DNA of 64,000 nucleotides from Trichormus sp. M33_DOE_039 (GCA_015296085.1 DVDT01000021.1:124001-188000); one strand, 5' to 3'; counted from the first letter of the stretch, positions 8,210 to 17,846 are shown. Notes: generated by a model not told the origin, from the letters alone. Program-made: numbers and translations.

Positions 8210-11200
8210 CTAACTAAGTGGATTACCGTTTTCATTATCTAGGAAAGGCTTGATTTCTGTTCCATCTCGCATTGAGCGTGCGCCTGGATTTCCTGCTTCT
8301 GCAAGTTCACTGATAAAGCCAGATTCCACAAAGTCTACATACCGATTTTCCTCTCGCGCCCCCTTGGAACGATTGTAGGCGGATGTAACCACATCGTCCT
8401 CATCTACGTCAAAATAAAAGTCTCTCCGGTCATTATCATTAATGTTATTACCTGATCCATTCCAATGCGATACCACGGAAGGGTTATGATCTAGATCATA
8501 GTCAGTTCTGTACACATCTTGTTGCTTAAACTGGATAATTTGAGCGTCATCAGGAATGAGATGATTCGCTTTCAATTGTCGCCAAAGCTCAAAATCGTTT
8601 GTGTTATTTGCTCTTCCAACATCATCTGCTATTTGCCTTTGTTTTCTCTCTACAATTGGGTCTCGGAAGTTTTGCCAAGACCTTCCGCGTTCATAGAGGT
8701 TAGGACGAATCCAACGCCCCTTCCGACAACTTCTAGGTAAAAAGCGTGGGCCATTATAATCGGGAGCAAAAAGTGCATCTAAACCTTTGACTCCAGGTTC
8801 TCTAAAAGCAATTCTCATAATTCGTACTAGTTCATTAATACGAACTTCGACGTATTGCTGAAACGGTTCTGGTTGACCTGCTGCTCTCCATGATTGCAGA
8901 ATAGCTGTTTCAGTAAATTCTGTGCGTGCGTTTCCCAATTGACTTTTTAGGCTACTCCATCGTTGGAGGTTTTGGATACCGCCACCACGTCTTGCTTTAT
9001 TCTCCTCTTGTTCAACTTCTGCGATTGCCGCATCAAGAATATTCAGCAAAGGGCCTCGACGACGGCTATTAATGATAATTTCTACATTTCTTCCCTGCAC
9101 TGATGCACTAATTGTGTGTTGTTCTTGAGACAGAGTAACGGGTTTATCAATTGGCCCAGTTGCAGAAGTATCATCGCTATCAGCGGACTGTTGGGATGGT
9201 GCTGGAGTTGATTGGCCTCCACCTCTAAAGGTTTGCCCAATGCGACGGATGAGATTGACGATCGCATTTTCAATTCGTTCTCGAATATCGCTGATAATTT
9301 GACGGACACGATTAGCAATTCCGCCAATCCCCAGCAAGTTAGCCAAAAACGAAATCGCTACGGGTAAAAGACTGGCCAGGGTTTGTTCCACACGTTGGGC
9401 GGCTGGCTCAATTACGCCGTTGACGATTTGGGCTAAACCTTCGACAATTGTTTGCACGATTTGGATCAGGTTTTGCAAATTATCTCTGAGGAAGGTGTAG
9501 ATATTCCACGCTGTCAGAACTAGCTGGACAATTGCCCCAACAGGATTAAACAAAGATACCAGCTTGGTAATTGCTGCGGTAATAATCTGCGTCAGTAAGA
9601 ATTCTTTAATCTGGTCTAGTACCATGTCGCGCAGGTTGGCGAGATCCTGGGTTATTTGCTCAAATAAAGCTGACCAACCATCTGTAATCAGGGTTTGCAC
9701 ATAGTTCCAGACAAATTCAATCCGTTCTACGTTGCGTTCACCCAAAATTCTCACCGCAATCCGCCGGATGAGATCGCCCGTAAGTCCGAGAATCTGACGC
9801 ACCAAATCAAGTACACCCAGCAAGTTAAATTCCTGGGGAATTTGAATGTCCCCTAAAGCCCCAGTCAGCCAACCAATAATACCTGCTTGCAAGTGAGTCA
9901 GGAAATTATCAGCAAAATTCTGCACGCCCAAGACTACAGCATCGAGCAAGTTACTTACAAAACTGCCAGGATCGTCGATAATCGCTTGAAAGGTGTCGCT
10001 AATCTGACCGATAAAAGCGTAAAATTCTGCGGGGTCAATACCAATAACTTTTAATACAGCTTCTAATACCAACCGCGCCAAAGCACCCCAATCACCGGTG
10101 AGGACAGCCTGCATAATGTTGATGGCAAACTCTAACCCAGCTTGCAGCACGTCTAGCACGGCGTTGAGTCCGGCTCTTAAGCCTTCAACTAAAGCATTAA
10201 TTCCGGCTTTAAGTTCTGCTGCTACTGCGTCTACGGCTTGCTGTGCTAACTCAACTGCTTGGTCAATAAAACGGTTGAGTGCGGCTGCAAGTTCCGGGAA
10301 TATTTCACCTAAAAGATTATCTACTAAAGCTTTGAGAAAATCACCGAAGGCTGCGATCGCTTCTTTAATAAAGTTAGCAGCTGCATCAATTAAAGCTTCC
10401 GCCGCCGCTTTCACTGCATCAAGAATACTATTAATTGCCTCTCGCACAGCATTAAAAATAGCTGTAATCGCACTTGTAAGGGCTGCAAAAGCTTCACGAA
10501 CAAAGCTTACAGCCCGATCCCACCAGCTTTGATTCTCGGCTTCGCGTTCGGCTGCGCGGCGACGCTCTTCAGCACGTTCTTCGCCCGTGTTGACTTCGGC
10601 TTGTGCGTCCCGTTCTGCTTGTTGATAGTCTGTGCGAATTTGCGCTTGGTCATCTTGGACGCGGGTAGCAATATCATCGCGATCGCTGCGGCGTTGGTCT
10701 TCTGATTCCTGCTCAATATCTGCGACGGCTTGAGATTGTTGTTGGAGGGTGTTTTGTCGCTCGCTCTGAATTTGTTCTCGCTGTGCTTGTACGGCCTGTC
10801 TTTGGTCTGTGTCAGCCTGTAGAGTTTGCGCTTGTGCCTCAGATTGGGCTTGGTCTAGTTGCTCCTGTCTGGCTTGGTCTCGTGCATCTGTAACTTGATG
10901 GATTTGGCTTTGAGCTTCACCTAAACTGCTCTGCATCACCTCCTGCTGATTTTGATCAAAGGCGGTTTCCACTTCGGGGGGTAATCCCATTTGGGTGTAA
11001 GCTGCAACATCCTCCACAGGTTGGGGGGATGCTACAGCCAAGGTATTGATTTCTCCTAGGGGTATTTCCTCATTCATCACTAGGGGCTGTACCCGTTCTG
11101 GCCCAGGGCCTGTCAGTACTTCTTGTTGTGCCTGCTGGCGCGAGTGATCAGCTTGTTCAACACCGGCTTGCAATTGGTTATCAATGCGTTCTGGGTCAGT

Positions 11201-12655
11201 TTCCCCCTCTAAAGGTACAGCCGGAGCTTCTCCTGGGGAAGTGTCCACCTCTTCATCTGTGGTGCGTACTTGATTGAGCGTATCGCCGATTTCGGTGGCG
11301 CGGTCAGTATTCGGATCGGGCGAAAGTCTTGATAATGCCTGCAAAATAGCATTATTGGCAGTGTATGCGGTGGGGTCTGGCGTGGGGGGAATATCGGGGT
11401 CTGGGGCGGGGTCTGGTGGTGTCTGTTCGAGGGATACATCTTCCTGCGGCGGTGCGTTCACCTGGAGTTCTGGCAGTTCATCGGTTTCACCAGATAACTC
11501 AGCCGTGAAGGTAGGAACTTCTGCTTGGAAGGTATTGTTTTCTTCGTTGGCAAGACGATCCAAATCCGACCCTAAAGTGTCGTATTGCTTCGCTTTGAGA
11601 GTTGGAGGAGCAGTAGCATAGGCATCCACTAATTCATCGACATCGGCAGCATCAGCTAGAGCCGTTTCTGCTGCGGCTAATTCCGCTTCTCTGGCGGCGA
11701 CATCTTCGGCAGTAATTCCTGGTTCTGGCGGGGCTGGAGGTTCGAGGGCAGGTACTTCTTCCAAATCGCCACCAACTGCTGCTATTTCTGAGCCTTCTAA
11801 GCTAGCTTCTGTTTGCTCTTGGGCTGTGGATTCTGGTGTTTCTGTGGTTGTGGGCGGGGCTGGGGTTTCGGTTTGCTCAACGGTGGCAGCAAAGCGATCG
11901 CTAGGAGGTGCTGTTTCACCAACGGTGGGTGGTGGCACTTCCCGTAGTAAGGCGATCGTCTGGGGTGAAATGGCTGTGTTGACCTGGATAGGTGCAGCGT
12001 CGGCATCCGGTTGCACAACCTTGGCGGTGAGACGGGTTGCTTCTTGTTCTGCGCTGGCTGTTGTAGGTAAAATCACTGCTGCGGATGGTGACGACTCGGC
12101 ACTAGCCTGCATCGCGTGAATGACTTCATGGGCGATGGTTGCTAAGTCAGGGTCGGTATCAGCCAGAATAATCGTCTCATTGTAGGTGGCAGCACTGGCT
12201 TGTAAGGTTTCCAGCGTGGCAGCAATTTCTGGTGTGCCAGCGTAGACGGTGAGGTGATCTAAGGATGTACCCAAACGGCTCTCTAGTATGGGGCTGTAGG
12301 GTAGGGGTATGGGTGTGGTTTCCTGGGTGGCGTTTTGGATTAGCGATCGCGGATCGTGGAGAGGGGCAGGGGGTAGGCAGGGGGAAGCAGGGGAGGTAGG
12401 GGAGGTAGGGGAGGAATAGCGATCAGATATTTCTAAGGCAGGCTGGGCGACTGTGTTTTGGTCGTCTGCGGGTAGTGACTGTGGTGGTGTTAATTCTGCA
12501 TCAGTGTGGGGTTCTCTATGTGTAACTACTTTTTCTAAAAGAGATGAGGGTGTTTTTAATAACTGGGATTTCTGAGTTTGTGGTGGCTGGGGCGATCGCT
12601 TGTGGGGTTCTGTTTTAGTTTTGGCTGGTGATTTTCTAGCAACGGCGATTTTCAT
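8210..12655 (-). CDS. Giant DUF4157 (eCIS core) protein with C-terminal HNH/EndoVII-like nuclease motif; candidate effector
   Basis: 1481 residues from the ATG at 12653-12655, which overlaps the upstream stop as ATGA (a TTG three codons earlier is less likely). Parts: disordered Pro/Ser-rich N-terminus (1-115); DUF4157 domain ending in HEVIHAMQ at 176-183, the HExxH zinc-protease-like motif; acidic Pro/Glu-rich linker (about 190-540); Gln/Arg coiled coil (about 565-710); long Ala/Leu/Ile amphipathic helices (about 712-1140), which include a segment often shared among DUF4157 proteins (FNPVGAIVQ, PVAISFLANLLGIGG); linker; C-terminal domain (about 1290-1481). The C-terminus has YDLDH (D1389, H1390), HW (1397), RR (1410) and YNRSKG (N1428, K1431), the spacing of HNH/EndoVII-type toxin nucleases. 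DUF4157 is known to mark eCIS-linked cargo; cargo role and nuclease activity here are inferred. The helical core could also act as tape measure. Confidence 0.82.
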   Translation of the reverse strand: MKIAVARKSPAKTKTEPHKRSPQPPQTQKSQLLKTPSSLLEKVVTHREPHTDAELTPPQSLPADDQNTVAQPALEISDRYSSPTSPTSPASPCLPPAPLHDPRSLIQNATQETTPIPLPYSPILESRLGTSLDHLTVYAGTPEIAATLETLQASAATYNETIILADTDPDLATIAHEVIHAMQASAESSPSAAVILPTTASAEQEATRLTAKVVQPDADAAPIQVNTAISPQTIALLREVPPPTVGETAPPSDRFAATVEQTETPAPPTTTETPESTAQEQTEASLEGSEIAAVGGDLEEVPALEPPAPPEPGITAEDVAAREAELAAAETALADAADVDELVDAYATAPPTLKAKQYDTLGSDLDRLANEENNTFQAEVPTFTAELSGETDELPELQVNAPPQEDVSLEQTPPDPAPDPDIPPTPDPTAYTANNAILQALSRLSPDPNTDRATEIGDTLNQVRTTDEEVDTSPGEAPAVPLEGETDPERIDNQLQAGVEQADHSRQQAQQEVLTGPGPERVQPLVMNEEIPLGEINTLAVASPQPVEDVAAYTQMGLPPEVETAFDQNQQEVMQSSLGEAQSQIHQVTDARDQARQEQLDQAQSEAQAQTLQADTDQRQAVQAQREQIQSERQNTLQQQSQAVADIEQESEDQRRSDRDDIATRVQDDQAQIRTDYQQAERDAQAEVNTGEERAEERRRAAEREAENQSWWDRAVSFVREAFAALTSAITAIFNAVREAINSILDAVKAAAEALIDAAANFIKEAIAAFGDFLKALVDNLLGEIFPELAAALNRFIDQAVELAQQAVDAVAAELKAGINALVEGLRAGLNAVLDVLQAGLEFAINIMQAVLTGDWGALARLVLEAVLKVIGIDPAEFYAFIGQISDTFQAIIDDPGSFVSNLLDAVVLGVQNFADNFLTHLQAGIIGWLTGALGDIQIPQEFNLLGVLDLVRQILGLTGDLIRRIAVRILGERNVERIEFVWNYVQTLITDGWSALFEQITQDLANLRDMVLDQIKEFLLTQIITAAITKLVSLFNPVGAIVQLVLTAWNIYTFLRDNLQNLIQIVQTIVEGLAQIVNGVIEPAAQRVEQTLASLLPVAISFLANLLGIGGIANRVRQIISDIRERIENAIVNLIRRIGQTFRGGGQSTPAPSQQSADSDDTSATGPIDKPVTLSQEQHTISASVQGRNVEIIINSRRRGPLLNILDAAIAEVEQEENKARRGGGIQNLQRWSSLKSQLGNARTEFTETAILQSWRAAGQPEPFQQYVEVRINELVRIMRIAFREPGVKGLDALFAPDYNGPRFLPRSCRKGRWIRPNLYERGRSWQNFRDPIVERKQRQIADDVGRANNTNDFELWRQLKANHLIPDDAQIIQFKQQDVYRTDYDLDHNPSVVSHWNGSGNNINDNDRRDFYFDVDEDDVVTSAYNRSKGAREENRYVDFVESGFISELAEAGNPGARSMRDGTEIKPFLDNENGNPLS
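12362..12414 (-). repeat. Purine-rich repeat inside the effector reading frame
   Basis: GGGGAGGTA units repeat here; read on the minus strand they encode SPTSPTSPASP-type text in the disordered N-terminus. The same repeat family occurs in non-coding DNA at 4550-4590, so this looks like a repeat tolerated within a linker. Confidence 0.6.
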
Positions 12656-12918
12656 ATTTGCCAAGCTCCATACATCGCTTGAGCAATGTGCATACCCATT
12701 GCTTCGGGACTCATGCTGCGTGTAACTTCAAAGCTGCCGCCGTCAAGGTGCTGTTGATGGGATGATTGCACGATGGCGGGGGGAATACCGACCTCGGTGA
12801 ATAGACGAGTTAATTCGGTAGTCAAGGCTATTTGCAGGCGATCGCTATCTTGTGGTGCAATGCCTGTCACAATCAGTTCCGTAATCTCTAATTCCAAGTT
12901 GACTGAGTTTAGATCCAT
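12652..12918 (-). CDS. Small conserved-type eCIS protein, function unknown
   Basis: 88 residues, acidic, no motif that I recognise as catalytic. It overlaps the ATPase gene by 10 bases at its start and the DUF4157 gene by 3 bases (ATGA) at its end, so it is almost certainly translated with them. The text VNLELEITELIVTGIAPQD followed by an alpha-helical LQIALTTELTRLF and a C-terminal helix SPEAMGMHIAQAMYGAW suggests a small alpha/beta protein. Short genes of this type between the AAA+ ATPase and the DUF4157 protein occur in other eCIS loci; a chaperone or adaptor for the DUF4157 protein is possible but unproven. Confidence 0.72.
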   Translation of the reverse strand: MDLNSVNLELEITELIVTGIAPQDSDRLQIALTTELTRLFTEVGIPPAIVQSSHQQHLDGGSFEVTRSMSPEAMGMHIAQAMYGAWQI

Positions 12919-14831
12919 CCCCGCACCTCTGCATCTGCTAAGGGTTTTTCTAGCTTGGCATATTCACTTTGGGTTGCCCGCAGAATGTGTCGCATCTGTA
13001 CGGGTTGCTGCTCGGCTGCTGCCAAAAATGCGGCGTTGAGGGCGATATTACGAATATTACCACCTGCTACATTCAGCCGTGCTAGTTTAGCAAAATCTAA
13101 ATCTGCAACTGGAGTTTGAGGGGGAAACATTCGCTGCCAAATTTCCATCCGTTGCAATACATCAGGAAAGGGAAAGGGAATCACAAAGCGGATGCGGCGC
13201 AGAAATGCGACATCAATGGCGTTTTTGAAATTAGTCGTCAGAATTGCGAGTCCACCGTAGGATTCCATCCGTTGCAGCAGGTAGCTGACTTCAATATTGG
13301 CATGGCGATCGTGAGAGTCTTTAACTTCGCTGCGTTTGCCGAACAAAGCGTCAGCTTCATCGAACAGTAAAATTACGCCTCCCGCTTCTGCGGCATCAAA
13401 AATCCGCCGCAGATTTTTCTCAGTTTCGCCAATATATTTACTGACAACTGAACTCAGGTCAATCCGGTAGAGGTCAAGCTGTAACTCCTGGGCGAGAATT
13501 TCCGCCGCCATTGTTTTCCCTGTACCACTACCACCAGCAAACAGAGTAGTAATACCCAATCCGCGTTGGCTATTATTGCCAAATCCCCAGGTTTGGTAAA
13601 CCTGCGATCGCTGTTGTACACTGACAACAATTTCCCGGAGTGTCTGCTTTTGCGGTTCGGGTAGGATTAAATCCATCCACGTTGCTACAGCTTCAATGCG
13701 TTGGGCGAGGTCATCTAATTGGGTACGGGCTTGTTGACGGCAAGTTTGCCATAACTGATAGCTAAAAGATGCCGATGCTGTATTTTTCTGTAATATCAAT
13801 TCGCTAGCTTGCTGAATCCCTTCCGGCTCTAGGTTAAATTGGCTGACGATTTGTGCCAATTGCCCGTTGAGGGATTGTGCGGCTGCTCCCAAGGCTAATT
13901 GCCAGAGTGCTTCCTGTTCATTGGCATTGGGGCGATGAACATCAAACCGTACTACTGTTCGTCGCCGTAAGCGCAGGGGTTCTATAGATGCTACAAATCC
14001 CATACCAGACAGGGATTGCAGAAAACTGATTAAAGTTCGCTGCTGGTGATGATCGCCTGCATCACTAGCATCGATCAATAAAGCACTGCCACTGAGAATC
14101 GCTTCCCGCTCCCAAAGAATTCGTAGGGTTTCTCGCTCATGCACAACTGTGGGAATATCTGCGGCGTTGAGGCTATACATCCGGATGCCCAAACTTTGAC
14201 AGGTGGTGGCAGCAATAGCTTCATGGCTACTCATATTTGCACCACACAAATTAATTAGCGGATAGGCAGGCGATCGCTTCTGTTTCCACAACTGCTGAAT
14301 CTGGTCTACAGTCGCTTGATGGGAGGGCGGTAAGTTGACCTGGGTGAAAATGGGGGTGACAAGTCCGTACAGTTTTTGATCGAGGTAAGCCACACCCATG
14401 AGGTAATGTAAAATGCGCTCATCAATCCGCAGTGGGCTAGTAACTAGGGTTTCTGCTGCTTCTATGTGGATTAACCGCCAATGACGTAAGGGAGCAGTAG
14501 GAGTGAGAGCATCCCAATGAGGTTGGGGTAAAGCAGCCAATGCTAGTTGAAAAGTTGGGGCGGAACGGTTGATTAAAGTTGCCACTAAACTGGCCAATTC
14601 CGGCTCTAGTTCTATACCAGCACAGAGTAATAAAAGTTGTCGTTCAAATGCGGAAAGTTTGAAGACGCGGCACAGAATTTCTAAGGCGGGTAGAGGTTCA
14701 GGTAAATCGGGAGGTGGTGCAGCCGTTGATTCCTGCTGGGCGTAAATTTTCAGACAATGATGCACCTCCGCTAGAGCTGCTTGCAGGTAGCGATGATTGA
14801 TGATAGACCAGGGAGGAGCATTAGGTTTCAT
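12909..14831 (-). CDS. AAA+ ATPase (Afp15-like)
   Basis: 640 residues. The C-terminal AAA+ module has Walker A GGSGTGKT (433-440), Walker B ILLFDEAD (487-494), a sensor region AILTTNFKNAID and arginine finger candidates in FLRRIRFVIPFP. The N-terminal 390 residues contain a second, degenerate ATPase-like half (LLIDASDAGD near 251) without a Walker A, so this is a two-lobed protein with one active site. Every eCIS locus carries such an ATPase; Afp15 is thought to act in particle assembly or cargo handling. It starts at the ATG at 14831, 71 bases after the cap gene. Confidence 0.9.
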   Translation of the reverse strand: MKPNAPPWSIINHRYLQAALAEVHHCLKIYAQQESTAAPPPDLPEPLPALEILCRVFKLSAFERQLLLLCAGIELEPELASLVATLINRSAPTFQLALAALPQPHWDALTPTAPLRHWRLIHIEAAETLVTSPLRIDERILHYLMGVAYLDQKLYGLVTPIFTQVNLPPSHQATVDQIQQLWKQKRSPAYPLINLCGANMSSHEAIAATTCQSLGIRMYSLNAADIPTVVHERETLRILWEREAILSGSALLIDASDAGDHHQQRTLISFLQSLSGMGFVASIEPLRLRRRTVVRFDVHRPNANEQEALWQLALGAAAQSLNGQLAQIVSQFNLEPEGIQQASELILQKNTASASFSYQLWQTCRQQARTQLDDLAQRIEAVATWMDLILPEPQKQTLREIVVSVQQRSQVYQTWGFGNNSQRGLGITTLFAGGSGTGKTMAAEILAQELQLDLYRIDLSSVVSKYIGETEKNLRRIFDAAEAGGVILLFDEADALFGKRSEVKDSHDRHANIEVSYLLQRMESYGGLAILTTNFKNAIDVAFLRRIRFVIPFPFPDVLQRMEIWQRMFPPQTPVADLDFAKLARLNVAGGNIRNIALNAAFLAAAEQQPVQMRHILRATQSEYAKLEKPLADAEVRGWI

Positions 14832-14902
14832 GAGTTAGGATGAGGCAGAAGGCAGAAGTTAAGGGCAAAATTTATTCAATTTTGAATTTTTAATTTGAAT
14901 TT

Positions 14903-16285
14903 TTAAATTGTGATTTGGGGATGCGGGGGATTTATAGATAGGGCCAGGGGACTTTCTGCGCCATCGACTCGCACCCGTACTAGATAATTGCTATTCACGA
15001 CATCGGCAACGGCAAAGACTAAGGTTTGGCTGCGTTGTGCGGATTTTGGGGTGTTGGTGGGAGTTTGGCCTGCTGGCAGGAGTAAAGCAGCATCAGGGAA
15101 ATTGTAAGCGATCGTCGGTTCGATTCCGGGATTAACTTGATTTAGTAGGAGTGATGTTCGCTGTGTACCTGCGATCGCTAGGTTGAGTTGGAGGCGAATT
15201 GCTGGGGGCGTAATTGTTCTAGTTAAACGATTGGCTTCATCTGGGGGAATGATGGCATCGAAAGCGGCTTGATCTGGAAGATACTGTATTTGGTAAGTGG
15301 GAGGCGTACCCCCGTCATTGAGAATTTCTGGGCGCAAGATGAAGGCAGCAAGATTGGACTCAAAGCCACGATGTGGTTCTTGGGGTGTACCTAAATCCAG
15401 GGGATGAATAATCTGAATGGTATTCACGCCTGCTAACAAACCACTGGGTAAAGGTAGGCGAATTTCTCGCTCTGAGAAAGTATTTGTGCCGACGGGTAAA
15501 TCTACGGCATCTACACTAGAATTACTAAAACTTGCCTGGGTGGGATTACGTCGCAGATTTGTGCCACGAATGGTGATTGTGTTCCCGGCTGTAATGACTT
15601 GTGGTAAAACCTCCTCAATCACTGGAGGCTGAAAAGGGGTGACGTAAATGTTGCTGGTTTGTACAGGTAAGGCAGAACGAGTGGATTGTTGTCCTTCTAT
15701 CAATACAACAGAAATGTGATAAGCCGTACTGGTGCGATAATTTGCTTGCAGTGCTGACCAGATGTGGGACATCTCCTCCATATCTAGGTATTTAGGGACA
15801 ATTTTGATTTGCTCTACTTGGTCGGCTAGGTTAGCAGCAGAGAGGGAGTGAAAACTACTAGGCAATATATTACCTGTGACGACAGAGGATGTAGAAAAGG
15901 TACGCTGAATTGCTAATCGATTGAGAATAGCATTTTCGTGCAGCAGTAGCATGGCATAGCCCAGCAAAATCTCCGCTTCCAATTCCTGGCTACCGTAAGC
16001 GGTGAGTAAGTAATGTAAATCTAGTGCCAGAGGTGTATTGCAGACACGATCGCCGCGCGCATTGTAACTGGGTAAGCCTTCGTTGCGCCAAGCGGGATTG
16101 GCTGTAATTTGATAGAGAAATAGGTTTAATTGGGTAGTATTTTGCCCATTTTGGTTGACTGGGATGCGATCAGGAGGCAGGGCGGTAACGGTAACATCAT
16201 TACTGAGTTGGGCATCAATCAATCCATTGTTAAGGAGGTCTTTCAGAACAGCTGTAACTGCGGCGATCACTAGGGCATTTGCCAT
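14903..16285 (-). CDS. Pvc16/DUF4255-type cap or terminator protein with IPT/TIG domain
   Basis: 460 residues. The N-terminal about 195 residues match the Pvc16 N-terminal (DUF4255) type: VIAAVTAVLKDLLNNGL, TQLNLFLYQITANPAWRN and LALDLHYLLTAYG. These proteins close the sheath/tube at the end away from the baseplate (Afp16/gp15-like). After that comes an Ig-like IPT/TIG domain (PPVIEEVLPQVITAGNTITI, about 219-300) and a further beta domain. The ATG at 16283-16285 is preferred over the GTG one codon earlier because GGAGG lies 5 bases upstream; it forms a TGATG junction with the proline-rich gene. Confidence 0.83.
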   Translation of the reverse strand: MANALVIAAVTAVLKDLLNNGLIDAQLSNDVTVTALPPDRIPVNQNGQNTTQLNLFLYQITANPAWRNEGLPSYNARGDRVCNTPLALDLHYLLTAYGSQELEAEILLGYAMLLLHENAILNRLAIQRTFSTSSVVTGNILPSSFHSLSAANLADQVEQIKIVPKYLDMEEMSHIWSALQANYRTSTAYHISVVLIEGQQSTRSALPVQTSNIYVTPFQPPVIEEVLPQVITAGNTITIRGTNLRRNPTQASFSNSSVDAVDLPVGTNTFSEREIRLPLPSGLLAGVNTIQIIHPLDLGTPQEPHRGFESNLAAFILRPEILNDGGTPPTYQIQYLPDQAAFDAIIPPDEANRLTRTITPPAIRLQLNLAIAGTQRTSLLLNQVNPGIEPTIAYNFPDAALLLPAGQTPTNTPKSAQRSQTLVFAVADVVNSNYLVRVRVDGAESPLALSINPPHPQITI

Positions 16286-17016
16286 CACATCCTCCCGTTA
16301 CGTCTTTGTAAGTAGGTGTTGAGAGAGAGGTTCGGCGGCTGGGCGGTTCTGGCTTTTGTCACTGGTTTGGGTGCGGGTGTCGGTGTAACGGCTCGGACTT
16401 CAATCCGACCAATGTTAATGCGGACTGTAGGTGTTGGGGGTTGTGGTTCTGGGGGTAATGGCTGAGGCTCAATGCGGGGATACGGCAACGGTTCGACTGT
16501 TGGCTGGATTTGAGGCTGTGTGGACTGGAAAGGCTGGACTGTCTTGGCAGTAGGATTGATTGGCGGTGGTGGCAATGGCTGTATTTTCACAATTGTCTCT
16601 GGCTCGACAATTTCTAGTGATGGTAACTGACTCGATGGGTTAACATCTGGTGGTGCGATCGCCTCGATGATGGGTGAGTTAGTTGTAGGCTGGGGTGGCT
16701 GGGGTCGCGACGATTCTGATTGAGTTGTCCCAGATGTTGCAACCGTAGGTAGTTGAGTTACACGGGGTAAAGTGGGAATCGGTGGTGAAGGTTGTGGCGT
16801 AGATTGCGCTGGCATTTGGGGTAGTGACTGCAACGATGGCGCATTGCTCGGCGATCGCTTTTCGGTTGTCGCTATTGCTGCTCCAGTTTCTACGTCTGCC
16901 ATAACTGCGGGTAGAACTTGTAAATTACTCTGGGCAAACCGGGGTGCAATTAAAGGCTGCACTGATGTGATGTTCCCCATGCTGCGATCCACTAGGCGAG
17001 TCAGAAAGTCTGTCAT
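16285..17016 (-). CDS. Proline-rich eCIS protein, function unknown
   Basis: 243 residues from the ATG at 17014-17016, which overlaps the upstream stop as ATGA; a longer frame starting inside the upstream gene is an artefact. The N-terminus FLTRLVDRSMGNITSVQP..APRFA is a short conserved-looking helix, residues 50-200 are Pro/Gln/Thr-rich and probably disordered, and the C-terminus has VRINIGRIEVRAVTPTP, which resembles the conserved end of eCIS proteins of this position in other phyla. Two ordered ends joined by a long flexible linker suggest a tether or adaptor. No enzymatic motif is visible. Confidence 0.7.
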   Translation of the reverse strand: MTDFLTRLVDRSMGNITSVQPLIAPRFAQSNLQVLPAVMADVETGAAIATTEKRSPSNAPSLQSLPQMPAQSTPQPSPPIPTLPRVTQLPTVATSGTTQSESSRPQPPQPTTNSPIIEAIAPPDVNPSSQLPSLEIVEPETIVKIQPLPPPPINPTAKTVQPFQSTQPQIQPTVEPLPYPRIEPQPLPPEPQPPTPTVRINIGRIEVRAVTPTPAPKPVTKARTAQPPNLSLNTYLQRRNGRM

Positions 17017-17762
17017 AGCCGAATCATCTCCAGATACGCATTTCGCCTGCGGGAACTGAGAGCTAAGATATCGGCTTCCCGCCAGCCGTAGACAGATGCT
17101 AAAAGATGCACTTCTTGTAGTAAGCGTTGTGCTTGGACGGCAATTTCTGTCCAGAAGAACGCTGCAATGTCGAACAGCAGTGACCATTGGTGACGACAAG
17201 CAGGACAGGTAAGATTGAGAAGAATCTCTGCTTGTGGATCGGCGGCGGCTAATTGCTGAATTAAGTCTGAGATGATGTTGGCTGGGAGCGCAGACGGCGC
17301 AATCATTGCACCATCCAGACTTGCCTCCAATACAAAGCGTTCGACTAATTGCTGTCTATTGTGGTCGAGATTGCCACTTGGTGGTAGAGCTAGTAGATCA
17401 TTAGTGGTAGGTAATCGACACCGCAGAGTATAACCTGCGATCGCCAGTTGAATTGGTTCTGGTGTAGTGAAATGGGGCAAGGTGGTAGCAGCACGAATCT
17501 CACTTACAGTTAACCCAAATTCCAATCGTTCTTGACAAGCAGGACAGGCGGCTGTTCCCTGCAAATGAGAGCCAAAGGTTTGCTCTCTAATTGCCAATAA
17601 ATGAGCATCTCTCCCACCAATAGATAATTCTGCCAGTTGCGTCAATGCCACATCTGGATATACCACCGACAAAATTGCTAATGCGCGGTGCAGTGGTGAC
17701 TGATCTATCCCCCACTCCCAAATTCGCAAGATATCGCTAGCAGTTAATGGGCATGGCTGCAT
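17013..17762 (-). CDS. Zinc-ribbon (CxxC) baseplate-type eCIS protein
   Basis: 249 residues from the ATG at 17760-17762. Two CPAC motifs (AACPACQERLEFG and LTCPACRHQWSLL) are about 100 residues apart and could form one zinc site. The N-terminal LTASDILRIWEWGIDQSPLHRAL and C-terminal EVHLLASVYGWREADILALS helices resemble a family annotated in eCIS loci as T4-type baseplate protein. The CxxC spacing and the tube-proximal position support a structural or assembly role; the exact counterpart in Afp is unclear to me. An upstream TTG (17777) lies in a TTTTGTATTTTGAATTT repeat and is not used here. Confidence 0.72.
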   Translation of the reverse strand: MQPCPLTASDILRIWEWGIDQSPLHRALAILSVVYPDVALTQLAELSIGGRDAHLLAIREQTFGSHLQGTAACPACQERLEFGLTVSEIRAATTLPHFTTPEPIQLAIAGYTLRCRLPTTNDLLALPPSGNLDHNRQQLVERFVLEASLDGAMIAPSALPANIISDLIQQLAAADPQAEILLNLTCPACRHQWSLLFDIAAFFWTEIAVQAQRLLQEVHLLASVYGWREADILALSSRRRNAYLEMIRL

Positions 17763-17846
17763 AAATTCAAAATACAAAATTCACAGTTTTAGAGATGGGG
17801 CATTGGAGAAGTTATCACTCAAAAGTTAACAGCCAACAGCCAAAAC

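Noticed and set aside
10098-10532. 144-codon plus-strand frame rich in Ala/Ser/Ile
   Set aside because: Lies fully antisense to the helical repeat part of the DUF4157 gene; composition reflects the Ala/Leu codons on the other strand.
16285-17199. Longer 304-codon version of the proline-rich gene
   Set aside because: The extra 61 codons overlap the zinc-ribbon gene in another frame; the internal ATG with ATGA coupling is the better start.
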